A stretch of 39,676 nt of DNA, taken from the IMG/VR virus record IMGVR_UViG_3300034026_000013, positions 1 through 39,676 of that record. One strand, given 5' to 3'. A program made the position numbers and the translations under genes. The stretch's first letter is position 1. Each line of letters begins with the position of its first letter. The notes beneath the pieces are model-generated. The model was not told the DNA's origin. It saw only the letters and a list, made by a program, of their open reading frames with translations, and did no database searches. This stretch comes from a virus. Below, piece after piece: positions 33,577 through 39,676 of this stretch.

Positions 33577-33588
33577 TTTTATGTATAG

Positions 33589-33624
33589 GGGCGGGCGCGT
33601 GCCGGTGACACATGCCCGCCCCGC
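33589..33624 (+). repeat. 36-nt cassette-edge repeat, copy 2
   Basis: 34/36 identical to 30469-30504 in direct orientation, again just behind a GGCCGGGC terminator arm. Differences are A/G at position 11 and T/C at position 14, both in or next to the loop. Confidence 0.7.
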
Positions 33625-33637
33625 CGCCTGTTGTGGC

Positions 33638-33871
33638 TTACTCTTCGCTTGACTCGTCTTCTGTTATCCCCTTCTGGGCGGCCACGAGCTTGCCGAGCGC
33701 GAGCCGGATGTATGTAGGGTCGGTGTCGTCCATCTGCCATTCGGTTATGGCATCCCCTATCGCGTTGTAGAGATTGACCGGCGTGTCGGGGTGCCGTAAG
33801 ACCGCGCTGATGAGTTCGGGCAGGTCTCGCTTCTGCTCAAACTCAAGCTTGAAGGTGGTCGGGCTGGTCAC
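33638..33871 (-). CDS. Small acidic protein, possibly the C-terminal half of its neighbour
   Basis: 77 residues with a GTG start whose TGA/GTGA overlaps the end of the 34482-33868 gene. Content: FKLEFEQKRDLPELISAVLR, NLYNAIGDAITEW, YIRLALGKLVAAQKG. Upstream in the same frame, codons back to 33918 also read sensibly (GGEGFDLRGLANLFSV), ending at a C6 run (33912-33917). It may therefore be one protein with the upstream gene, split by a one-base frameshift. No family recognised. Confidence 0.5.
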   Translation of the reverse strand: MTSPTTFKLEFEQKRDLPELISAVLRHPDTPVNLYNAIGDAITEWQMDDTDPTYIRLALGKLVAAQKGITEDESSEE

Positions 33872-34482
33872 CGAGAAGAGGTTAGCGAGCCCGCGCAGGT
33901 CGAAGCCCTCGCCCCCCAGTGCTCAATCCCTGTCTTCGCCGTGGCCGCTTCGAGGCCGCGCATGATTAAGTCCGTGAGCCAGTCGGGCATGCCGCGGGTG
34001 TGGTCGTAGACGTCTATTAGAGCACGGGCCGCTCGCTCGTATTGCTCCGCGACGGCAACGAGGTCTAAGTCGACGCGCGGGTCTGCCTCCTGAAACTCCG
34101 CGTAGTTAATTACGAGGCGCGATAGCGCGGCCCGCTCGCCCTCGTGCTTGTAGTAGTGAACAAGCGCCGCGCTGTACGCCTTGAAAGCGTAGTTCACGGC
34201 CTCCTCGTCGAAGGCTTTGCCGAACATCTCCGACGCCTTCCGCTCCGCCGCATCGATGGCCCCGAGCAGCCGGCGCAGCTCGTCGGGCTTGTCGAGCGCG
34301 CCGCGCAGTTTGGCCTCAATCTTCTGGCCGTGATATTTCCGCGTCGCCAGCAACCCCTCGGCGCGGGCGCGGTCGTTGCCACCTTCGGCCTTCCCCTTCG
34401 TCCGAGAGGATTTGCCGGTTCGGTTCTGGTTATGGGTTTTGCTTGCCTTCGCAGGCGTGGCGGTAGTAGATTCCTTACGCAT
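33868..34482 (-). CDS. Hypothetical helical protein, C-terminus possibly frameshifted
   Basis: 204 residues from ATG 34482, chosen for AAAGGAG 9 nt upstream instead of the ORF's first ATG at 34554. A basic Ser/Thr/Lys N-terminus is followed by helices (ELRRLLGAIDAAERKASEMF, AALVHYYKHEGERAALSRLV, LVAVAEQYERAARALIDVYD). The end GARASTCAGSLTSSR looks unlike the rest, and reading on in the -1 frame after the G6 run gives a more natural continuation into the next gene. Function unknown. It is transcribed away from the 34691 gene. Confidence 0.55.
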   Translation of the reverse strand: MRKESTTATPAKASKTHNQNRTGKSSRTKGKAEGGNDRARAEGLLATRKYHGQKIEAKLRGALDKPDELRRLLGAIDAAERKASEMFGKAFDEEAVNYAFKAYSAALVHYYKHEGERAALSRLVINYAEFQEADPRVDLDLVAVAEQYERAARALIDVYDHTRGMPDWLTDLIMRGLEAATAKTGIEHWGARASTCAGSLTSSR

Positions 34483-34520
34483 CTTTCGTGACTCCTTTAC
34501 GGGTAGGACGGTGGATGCTG

Positions 34521-34552
34521 GGCCGTCGCGTGGTAACGACACGCGGGCGGCC
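34521..34552. repeat. Hairpin related to the 31459 terminator
   Basis: GGCC-GT-CGCGTG, loop GTAACGA, CACGCG-GGC-GGCC. The 19-nt core CGCGTGGTAACGACACGCG differs from the one at 31470-31488 by a single base. It lies upstream of both divergent genes (34482 on minus, 34691 on plus). Confidence 0.5.
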
Positions 34553-34604
34553 ATTCCTTTTGCTACGCTGAGTTGTTTGTTTACCTTCTGGCGGAAAGAA
34601 TTCT

Positions 34605-34634
34605 TTGCAACCCTTCAAGGGATTATGTTATAAC
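34605..34634 (+). promoter_or_regulatory. Promoter of the 34691 helix-turn-helix gene
   Basis: TTGCAA (34605-34610) followed 17-18 nt later by TTATAAC (34628-34634). Leader about 50 nt. Confidence 0.5.
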
Positions 34635-34690
34635 TCCGACGTTTAGGAGTCAAGAGGAATTGTTGCGATAATCGAAAGGATTATTCCAAT

Positions 34691-34894
34691 ATGGGAAAAC
34701 TGATTACGCAGGCGGAGGCGGCAAGACTGCGCGGCGTGACTGTTTCAGCGATTAGCTATCTTGTTAGGCTTGGTCGTATCCGTTCGGTTGAAAGATACGG
34801 CCGCGTGCTGGTTTATGATGATGAGGTTATGAATTATGAGCCGAAGCCAGCGGGTAGGCCATCAAAGAGTACGAAGAAAGGCAAGAAGAAGTAA
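34691..34894 (+). CDS. Small MerR/excisionase-type helix-turn-helix protein
   Basis: 67 residues. LITQAEAARLRGVTVSAISY is a helix-turn-helix, followed by LVRLGRIRSVERYGRVLVYD, the wing of the HTH_17/excisionase group, then a basic tail (GRPSKSTKKGKKK). GAAAGGATT precedes the ATG. It likely binds DNA and may regulate itself and the 34945 gene. AT-richer than the phage body. It could act as a small repressor or Cox-like switch, but this is not shown. Confidence 0.65.
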   Translation: MGKLITQAEAARLRGVTVSAISYLVRLGRIRSVERYGRVLVYDDEVMNYEPKPAGRPSKSTKKGKKK

Positions 34895-34944
34895 ACCAAG
34901 AAAACTTTTCAAATTAACTCATTAACGTCACGCCGCCCTTAATT

Positions 34945-35724
34945 ATGGACAAAGAGGTAATACAGAAACTCGCAAAGGAGGCAGTCCAGCAGTTCAAGGC
35001 GCAATGGGTAGACACGCCGTACGCACAAGTGGTTGAGCAGGAAGGGACTCATGTCTTAATCGTTAAATTATCCGAGCAGTTTCCTTATGCCTCATTGCAC
35101 CTCAACTTAGAAGAGAGATGTGAGAAACTTCTAACTGACCTCCACCAAAATCTTGCAGATGATGATAGAGAAAGTGAAGATGACAAGGCAGATCTTATGC
35201 GGCGCTTTACCTACCGTCTACCACACGAGCTAATCCACATGGCTACAAGATTCATGCCTAGTTTCCTCGTCTACAGCCTTACTATGGTGGACTTGCTAAC
35301 GCACCGCGAGCGCGTTCAGGCCATATCAAATCTATTAGACGAACACATACAAGCAAGCGTTACTAGACAAGCCGGAATACTTACTCGCGGCCTGCTACAG
35401 CTACTTAACCTCACAGAGAAAAGGAAGCGTGGAGCATCAAGTGTTATCGATGATGGAAAAGTGCTTGATGTTCTTCTCAAATTCAGAGGTGAAATACCTT
35501 CAATTCGCCAATTAGCCAAAGAACTCAATACTGAACCAGCTACCATACGAAACTGGCTCCGCAAGAAGGGGTATACATCTCTACAAGAGTTAGCAAAACA
35601 CATGATAATGTCTTTTATAGTAATGGGGCACACGTCTGACCCGAGGAATGTCGTTAGACGATTGCTAAAAGAAGAGGGCGAAGGAAAGAAGGCTAAAAAA
35701 AAGGGGGTAATAATTAAGCCCTAA
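34945..35724 (+). CDS. Unknown helical protein with C-terminal helix-turn-helix
   Basis: 259 residues, no clear ribosome-binding site before ATG 34945. The N-terminal half (VQQFKAQWVDTPYAQVVEQE, LHLNLEERCEKLLTDLHQNL) is helical and contains YRLPHELIHMATRFMPS. The C-terminal part has GEIPSIRQLAKELNTEPATI and RNWLRKKGYTSLQELAKHM, a resolvase/sigma-like helix-turn-helix. The Lys-rich end (KKAKKKGVIIKP) is encoded by half of a perfect 56-bp palindrome. It is AT-rich and follows the 34691 gene, forming a probable two-gene unit. No family recognised. Confidence 0.55.
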   Translation: MDKEVIQKLAKEAVQQFKAQWVDTPYAQVVEQEGTHVLIVKLSEQFPYASLHLNLEERCEKLLTDLHQNLADDDRESEDDKADLMRRFTYRLPHELIHMATRFMPSFLVYSLTMVDLLTHRERVQAISNLLDEHIQASVTRQAGILTRGLLQLLNLTEKRKRGASSVIDDGKVLDVLLKFRGEIPSIRQLAKELNTEPATIRNWLRKKGYTSLQELAKHMIMSFIVMGHTSDPRNVVRRLLKEEGEGKKAKKKGVIIKP

Positions 35725-35760
35725 TTCTACCCGGGTAGAATTAGGGCTTAATTATTACCC
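35705..35760. terminator. Perfect 56-bp palindrome over a stop codon
   Basis: Arms 35705-35732 and 35733-35760 are exact inverted copies with no spacer (centre CCCGGG). The left arm contains the last six codons and the TAA of the 34945 gene, so the right arm is a mirror image of that gene end. It would terminate transcription as a long hairpin, though no T tract follows. Confidence 0.65.
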
Positions 35761-35801
35761 AATTGACAGGATTTAGATTGACGTTAGACTGAGGTGAAAG
35801 A

Positions 35802-35840
35802 AGCGGCGGGCGTTGAGTTTCCAGGCCCACACCCGCCGCT
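35802..35840. repeat. Hairpin upstream of the structured region
   Basis: AGCGGCGGG (35802-35810) pairs with CCCGCCGCT (35832-35840) around a 21-nt loop. Confidence 0.45.
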
Positions 35841-35862
35841 AGTCAAACCAGGACTTTTGAAA

Positions 35863-36054
35863 GCCCCGGCTCGTTTGCGAGTGTAGCGAGAACCGACCCG
35901 GGGCGCAATAGCCATGAAGGCCGCCCCGTGATGGCGCCCTACGGAAGGGCGTCGGCTGAGCCGTAGGTTTAGGTTTCTCGCGCACCGCCTGCGTGAGATG
36001 GCAAGGCGTTCGCTGTCGGGGGTCACGGCCCGACGGCGGACGCCTTTTGCTTTT
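35863..36054 (+). ncRNA. Candidate structured RNA ending in a strong terminator
   Basis: No credible + strand gene, but a chain of hairpins: GCCCCGG/CCGGGGC (35863-35869/35898-35904) enclosing CTCG/CGAG; CGCCCT/AGGGCG (35935-35951); CTCGCGC/GCGTGAG (35977-35997, one G-U); then an 18-bp stem 36003-36020/36029-36046 whose only two irregular pairs are G-U, followed by TTTTGCTTTT. G-U rather than mismatches suggests the structure works as RNA on the + strand. It lies directly before the replication genes, so it could be a leader, an antitermination element or a free small RNA. No known family recognised and no promoter was pinned down. Confidence 0.35.
36003..36054 (+). terminator. Intrinsic terminator before the replication operon
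   Basis: 18-bp stem (two G-U pairs), 8-nt loop GGTCACGG, then TTTTGCTTTT. The next ATG is only 20 nt downstream. Confidence 0.7.
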
Positions 36055-36073
36055 GGCGGGGCCGGTATCACGC

Positions 36074-36316
36074 ATGAAAAACCTCCTTCAGCACAACCAT
36101 ACCCCCGACGGGGCACCGAGCACATACAGCGTCCGCGCGGGAGGCGACATCGTCACCGTCGAAGACGACGGCTACAGGTGGACGCCGGGCACACCCATCC
36201 CGCGCGGTAGGCGGCCCAACGCCCTGCTCGCACTTGCCAGAAACGCCGAGGCCCGCGAGCGTCACCTCGAAGAGGAGCGCAACCCCGGGCGGCGGGAAGG
36301 GAGGCGAGCGGCATGA
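36074..36316 (+). CDS. Small hypothetical protein at the head of the replication run
   Basis: 80 residues (MKNLLQHNHTPDGAPSTYSV...), basic, rich in Arg/Glu at the end. No clear ribosome-binding site; it overlaps the next gene by ATGA, which is the main reason to accept it. No family recognised. Confidence 0.45.
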   Translation: MKNLLQHNHTPDGAPSTYSVRAGGDIVTVEDDGYRWTPGTPIPRGRRPNALLALARNAEARERHLEEERNPGRREGRRAA

Positions 36317-37125
36317 CCGAACGCGCCCCGGCCGACATCATCAACGGCATCCTGACATACATACTCCGCAAGGGGCTCACTCTCAAGGACGAGCACCGCA
36401 CGCAGATGCGTGTGGTGAGGGGGCTCTCGGGCGAGTGGATTGACTCTCAGGTGTACCGCTCGACGTTTGGTTCAGAGGCCGAGCGAGACGCGGTCGCCGA
36501 GCTCGCCGCGCCGTACCTCGACGCCTTCGGCGGCGGCGTGCCCGGCTTCTACCACGACGGCCGCCGCTGGCGCTCGGTCTACACAGCGTCGGGCATCTTC
36601 ATCCCCGCGCGCGACGAGTACGGCCGCATCCAGGCGCTCGCCTACCGCCTCGACAGTCCGCGCGACGGCTGCAAATACATCTGGTGGAGCAGTAACCCGG
36701 AGACGGTAGACGACGCGGGCCGCCAGAAGTATCCGCTCGGCGGAGCCAGCGGCGCCCCCGTCCATTTCGCCAACCGCCCTGCCATGTGGGGAGCCGAGGA
36801 ATTGACCGTCGTCGAGGGCACGTTGAAGGCGGACATCTGCGCCGCGCTCTCGGGGCTGCCGGTTGTCGGCGTCGCGGGCGTCAACAACACGCGCGGCCTG
36901 GCGGAGAGATTATGCCGGAACCTCCCGCATCTCCGCCGTGTCAACGTGGCCTTCGACAAGGACGTCTTCTCGAAGCCACAGGTCGCCGACGCGCTCGAAC
37001 GCCTCGTCACCCAACTGGAAGCCGAGCGCTTCACCGTCCGGGTGCGCATGTGGCCCGGCGAGGCGAAGGGTTTCGACGACTTCCTGCTCTCTCAAATCCG
37101 CGACAGGGAGGTGGTCGCCCGATGA
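36313..37125 (+). CDS. Toprim-type primase-like replication protein
   Basis: 270 residues. The C-terminal half has the Toprim order: ELTVVEGTLKADICAALSG (catalytic Glu), VVGVAGVNNTRGL, VNVAFDKDVFSKPQVADAL (D-x-D) and MWPGEAKGFDDFLLSQ. This matches the DUF3854-style domain of plasmid and phage primase/helicase-loader proteins. The N-terminal half (GFYHDGRRWRSVYTASGIF, IQALAYRLDSPRDGCKYIWW) is the usual partner region. No zinc finger and no helicase domain are fused, so it is short relative to full primases. It overlaps both neighbours by ATGA. Confidence 0.75.
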   Translation: MTERAPADIINGILTYILRKGLTLKDEHRTQMRVVRGLSGEWIDSQVYRSTFGSEAERDAVAELAAPYLDAFGGGVPGFYHDGRRWRSVYTASGIFIPARDEYGRIQALAYRLDSPRDGCKYIWWSSNPETVDDAGRQKYPLGGASGAPVHFANRPAMWGAEELTVVEGTLKADICAALSGLPVVGVAGVNNTRGLAERLCRNLPHLRRVNVAFDKDVFSKPQVADALERLVTQLEAERFTVRVRMWPGEAKGFDDFLLSQIRDREVVAR

Positions 37126-38150
37126 GCACGGCAAGGGTTCACGACTTCACGCCCGCAGCCTTCCGCCGCACGCTCGACAGGCAGCAGCCCGCGGACGACA
37201 AGCACCCGGCCACCGTGCTCGACGACATGGCCGACGGCGTCCTCGCCTTAGACTACGCGCTCACGCTCGCGGGCTTCTCCTACGAGGCGCGCCAGCTCAC
37301 GCTCTCAATCATGGGCCTGATAGGCGGCGGGGGCGGCCGCCTCGAAGTGTTCGACAAGACCCTGGCGGAGCACCTCAACTGCTCCGACCGCACGATCCGC
37401 CGCTGGCGTGCCGCCCACATCAAAGAGTCGAAGGCTAAAAAGTTCTCGCTCCTTCACCTCGAAGAGTGCGACTACAACGCGGCGCTCAAGCGTTACGAAA
37501 AGACCGCGTACAGCTTCACCGCGGGCGACTACGTCAACACCGTGGTCGCGGAGGCTCGGGCCTCAGAGCTGTACCAGACCGACCGGCGGGCGGCCATCGA
37601 GCACGCGGCAGGGGAACATTACGACGAGATACCCGACGCCCCGCCCCGGGCGCGAAGGCGTAAGCCGCGGCGTGCTCCGACCGTCCGTGTCGAGCAGGCT
37701 TTCGTCTGTGCCGCCCGGAACGTAGAGAAGGGCAGGCGGGCGCTCGAAGACCTGTCCGACGACTCGCGGGCGGCGCTCCTGGAGAGCAGGCAGGGGGAGG
37801 AGTTGCGCCGGACTCTTCTCAAGCTCCAGGCGGACATCGCCGAGGTGTTGGGAGATTTTCCCGCGGAAAATCTCTCGCAAACTGTTGAAAACGAAGAGGA
37901 TGACAGGGGGTATAGGACATTTTGTCCGGCACCCCCTCCGTGTCCGGTACCCACCGAAGGTGAGCCGAACGCTGAAGATGTGGTCGCGTGGGCAGAAATT
38001 GAGCGCCGCGCCGCGGGTGCGCCGCGGGTGCAGAGCCGCGAGGTGCCCTTGTGCCGGCCGTCACCGGGCGAATCGCCGCCCGGTGTTCTACGCGCCGTGG
38101 AAGATGAGGAGGCCGACGCAATACGCGCCGAAGGGTGCGGGGAGGTTTGA
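37122..38150 (+). CDS. Helix-turn-helix replication-associated protein
   Basis: 342 residues from ATG 37122 (ATGA overlap). VFDKTLAEHLNCSDRTIRRW followed by RAAHIKESKAKKFSLL is a winged-helix/HTH as in replication initiator-like phage and plasmid proteins. A basic segment (ARRRKPRRAPTVRVEQ) and a helical region follow. The C-terminal ~90 residues are Pro/Glu-rich and probably disordered. With the Toprim protein it probably makes the prophage replication unit; which one opens the origin is not clear. Confidence 0.6.
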   Translation: MSTARVHDFTPAAFRRTLDRQQPADDKHPATVLDDMADGVLALDYALTLAGFSYEARQLTLSIMGLIGGGGGRLEVFDKTLAEHLNCSDRTIRRWRAAHIKESKAKKFSLLHLEECDYNAALKRYEKTAYSFTAGDYVNTVVAEARASELYQTDRRAAIEHAAGEHYDEIPDAPPRARRRKPRRAPTVRVEQAFVCAARNVEKGRRALEDLSDDSRAALLESRQGEELRRTLLKLQADIAEVLGDFPAENLSQTVENEEDDRGYRTFCPAPPPCPVPTEGEPNAEDVVAWAEIERRAAGAPRVQSREVPLCRPSPGESPPGVLRAVEDEEADAIRAEGCGEV

Positions 38151-38503
38151 TGGACACGCTGCTCGAACAACTGGACGAGCGCATCAGGCGTGTCGTGGCG
38201 GAGGCGCTGGCGTCGCGCGAGGAGAAGCCCGCGCCGGCGTCAGGCGATCCGCTCGACGACCAGACGCGGCAGGCCATCCGCGAGCAGGCCGTCATCGCCC
38301 ACAAGGCGTACCTGACCCGCAAGGAGGTTGCCAAGTACCTGGCGGTGAGCGAGCGCGCCGTCGCGGACTGGGCAGCGCGCCCGGCCACCCAGAACCCCCT
38401 CCCCGAGCGGCGCGCGGGCGGGGAGCCGCGCTACAAGCGCGAGGAGATAGACGCCTGGGCGGAGCGCGAGGCCCGGCTGCAAAGATTGAAGCTGGCCGGG
38501 TGA
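38150..38503 (+). CDS. Excisionase-like helix-turn-helix protein
   Basis: 117 residues from ATG 38150, overlapping the previous stop (TGATG). N-terminal helix (LEQLDERIRRVVAEALASRE), then AYLTRKEVAKYLAVSERAVA plus a wing ending GGEPRYKREEIDAWAE, the classic HTH_17/excisionase pattern. Its place just before the integrase gene fits a recombination directionality factor that bends att DNA, although a replication-linked role cannot be excluded. Confidence 0.7.
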   Translation: MDTLLEQLDERIRRVVAEALASREEKPAPASGDPLDDQTRQAIREQAVIAHKAYLTRKEVAKYLAVSERAVADWAARPATQNPLPERRAGGEPRYKREEIDAWAEREARLQRLKLAG

Positions 38504-38514
38504 GCAGTTAGTAT

Positions 38515-38539
38515 CCGTCACGCTTCCCTTGCGTGATGG
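38515..38539. repeat. Hairpin before the integrase ribosome-binding site
   Basis: CCGTCACGC and GCGTGATGG form a 9-bp stem (one G-U) with a 7-nt loop. AAGGAGG of the integrase gene follows 16 nt later. It may limit integrase synthesis or mark the end of the upstream transcript. Confidence 0.4.
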
Positions 38540-38566
38540 CTGCAACCGCTCACGAAGGAGGCTGCT

Positions 38567-39676
38567 ATGCCGGTTTACCGGAGGAAGTACAGGGACAAGG
38601 CGGGCGACGTCAGGCTCGGCCACTACTACTTCAAGTTCGTCGTCGACGGCGAGGTCTACAAGGAGACCGTCCCGACGGCGCGTACGAAGAAGCAGGCGGA
38701 GGAGGCCGAAAGACAGGCCCGGCAGGCCGTGCACGACGGCGTGTACGGCACGAAGGGCAAGCGTCAACCCTTCTCGGCGTTCGTGCAGGAGGTCTATCTG
38801 CCGCACGTCGAGCAGCACAACCGGGACTTCTACCACTACCAGGTGCACGCTCGGACCCTTTGCGAGTATTTCAAGGGGCGCTCTCTCGGGCAGGTCTCGC
38901 CGCTCGCCGTCGAGTCCTTCAAGCGCGAGCGCCTGAAGACTCCCGTGCGGGGCAACAAACCTCGCAAGCCCCGGGCCGTCAACGCGGAACTGACCACCCT
39001 CTCGGCCGTCTTCTCGCTGGCCGTCCGGCTCAGGCAGTTGCGCGAAAACCCTTGCCGCAAGGTCAAATGGCTGGAAGCCGAAGAGGGGCCGTCGAGGCGT
39101 CTCTCGGCGGAAGAAGAGGCGGCGTTGCTCGAAAGCGCGGAGTCTGAGCAGCCTTATCTCGCGCCGATGATAAGGCTCGCGCTGTGGACGGGCTTCAGGC
39201 AGGGCGAGTTGATTGCGCTCCAGAAGTCGGCCGTGGACCTCGACCGCAACCGTGTCTTCGTGACTAACCCGAAGTGGAGGAAGGATAAGCGCAAGACGGA
39301 GGGGAACCCGATGAGCCCGCAGGTGCGGGAGCTGCTCACGAAGCTGTGCGAGACGGCCGGGGGTGAACTCCTCTTCACGGACGGCGAAGGCCGGAGGCTC
39401 AAGCGTCATAACGTCCGGGACGCATTCCACCGGGCGTGCGTGCGGGCCGGGATAGAGGGCCTTCGCTTCCACGACCTGCGGCACGAGTACGGCTCGCGCC
39501 TGGGCGATTCGGACGTGAACCTCAAGAAAATTGCCCGCCTGATGGGGCACTCCAACACCAAGCAGACGGAGCGCTACGTCCACCCGACGGACGACGGATT
39601 ATTGCAGGCCACGACGGTCGCGGAGCGCCCCGAAAGTTCCCGAAACGTTCCCCGAAGGCTCAAAGCAATATGCTAA
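38567..39676 (+). CDS. int: Tyrosine site-specific integrase
   Basis: 369 residues; AAGGAGG at ideal spacing. N-terminal arm-binding strands (RRKYRDKAGDVRLGHYYFKF), a SAM-like core-binding domain (FSAFVQEVYLPHVEQHNRDF, QVSPLAVESFKRERLK), then the catalytic domain with R211 (LWTGFRQGELIAL), H302 and R305 (HDLRHEYG), H328 (LMGHSNTKQTE) and Tyr337 (RYVHP). All catalytic residues are present, so it should be active. The candidate att core (39636-39656) lies in the last ~14 codons, so integration or excision would exchange the end of the protein. Confidence 0.92.
   Translation: MPVYRRKYRDKAGDVRLGHYYFKFVVDGEVYKETVPTARTKKQAEEAERQARQAVHDGVYGTKGKRQPFSAFVQEVYLPHVEQHNRDFYHYQVHARTLCEYFKGRSLGQVSPLAVESFKRERLKTPVRGNKPRKPRAVNAELTTLSAVFSLAVRLRQLRENPCRKVKWLEAEEGPSRRLSAEEEAALLESAESEQPYLAPMIRLALWTGFRQGELIALQKSAVDLDRNRVFVTNPKWRKDKRKTEGNPMSPQVRELLTKLCETAGGELLFTDGEGRRLKRHNVRDAFHRACVRAGIEGLRFHDLRHEYGSRLGDSDVNLKKIARLMGHSNTKQTERYVHPTDDGLLQATTVAERPESSRNVPRRLKAIC
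39636..39656 (+). other. Candidate right attachment site (att core)
   Basis: GTTCCCGAA, A, CGTTCCCCGAA, matching 1203-1223 in 20 of 21 positions and in the same orientation. It overlaps the integrase 3' coding end, 17 bp before its stop. Confidence 0.45.

Noticed and set aside
30469-33624. 36-nt repeats considered as CRISPR repeats
   Set aside because: Only two copies 3.1 kb apart, themselves hairpins next to terminators, with genes between and no cas gene.
35784-36125. Minus-strand ORFs over the structured region
   Set aside because: Products are Pro/Arg-rich and without motif. The hairpins with G-U pairs and the + strand terminator explain the stretch better.
37919-37931. GGACATTTTGTCC near-palindrome as an origin or operator
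   Set aside because: Lies in the coding sequence of the HTH replication protein, occurs once, and has only 5-bp arms.
38240-39583. 447-codon minus-strand open frame opposite the integrase
   Set aside because: Shadow of the integrase gene, which has intact catalytic residues.
1-39676. tRNA or rRNA genes as integration targets
   Set aside because: No cloverleaf with a T-loop and acceptor stem was found by eye at either end or within the window. A proper covariance scan was not possible.

Overview
The window looks like an integrated, lambda-like siphovirus (long flexible tail) in a GC-rich bacterium. Most genes are strongly GC-biased. Two exported proteins share an N-terminal domain (NEDW..., ...DGT..GG) of a style I associate with soil Acidobacteriota such as Blastocatellia/Pyrinomonadaceae. 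That host guess is inference only. Two near-identical 21-bp sequences at 1203-1223 and 39636-39656 (20/21 matches), the second inside the 3' end of the integrase gene, are candidate att sites. If so, the exported-protein gene at 1-879 is host DNA and nearly everything else is prophage.

Layout. 1-1202: probable host flank, one secreted-protein gene with a good sigma70 promoter. 1203-1664: no convincing gene, but two hairpins with different stems and nearly the same loop. 1665-3653: small early/packaging-side genes (membrane proteins, zinc-ribbon/winged-helix protein, gpZ-like protein). 3650-10593: packaging and head (Nu1-like small terminase, GpA-type large terminase, gpW-like connector, lambda-type portal, and a fused prohead protease-HK97-type capsid with a well-formed internal start). 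10597-13199: head-tail joining, tail terminator, tail tube, and a G/GT tail chaperone pair with a -1 frameshift. 13232-25887: tape measure, tail-tip block in the order seen in gene transfer agents (DUF2460, DUF2163, NlpC/P60, gpJ-like), a repeat-bearing fibre and a small last gene.

25888-36073 is a cargo region of mixed strand and lower GC, punctuated by terminators and palindromes. It holds a calcium-binding-type secreted protein, a standalone AIPR-family abortive-infection protein with a nuclease-like N-terminus, a Cys-rich exported protein with a tiny exported companion, and a three-gene toxin-antitoxin-chaperone (TAC) module with a SecB-like chaperone. It also holds unassigned genes and a gene-free, hairpin-rich stretch ending in a strong terminator. 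Two nearly identical 36-nt repeats, each beside a terminator, bracket about 3.1 kb carrying the Cys-rich gene and the TAC module. 36074-39676: replication and integration genes in one + strand run (small ORF, Toprim-type primase-like protein, helix-turn-helix replication protein, excisionase-like protein, tyrosine integrase).

The + strand structural genes are tightly packed, with ATGA/TAATG overlaps, and probably form one late operon. The most promising system is the TAC module at 32222-33538: a RelE/HigB-type killer and antidote pair in which the antidote has an extra ~45-residue tail and overlaps a SecB-like gene. With the AIPR gene it makes this cargo region look like a defence/addiction island. 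I recognise no endolysin, spanin or CI-type repressor.
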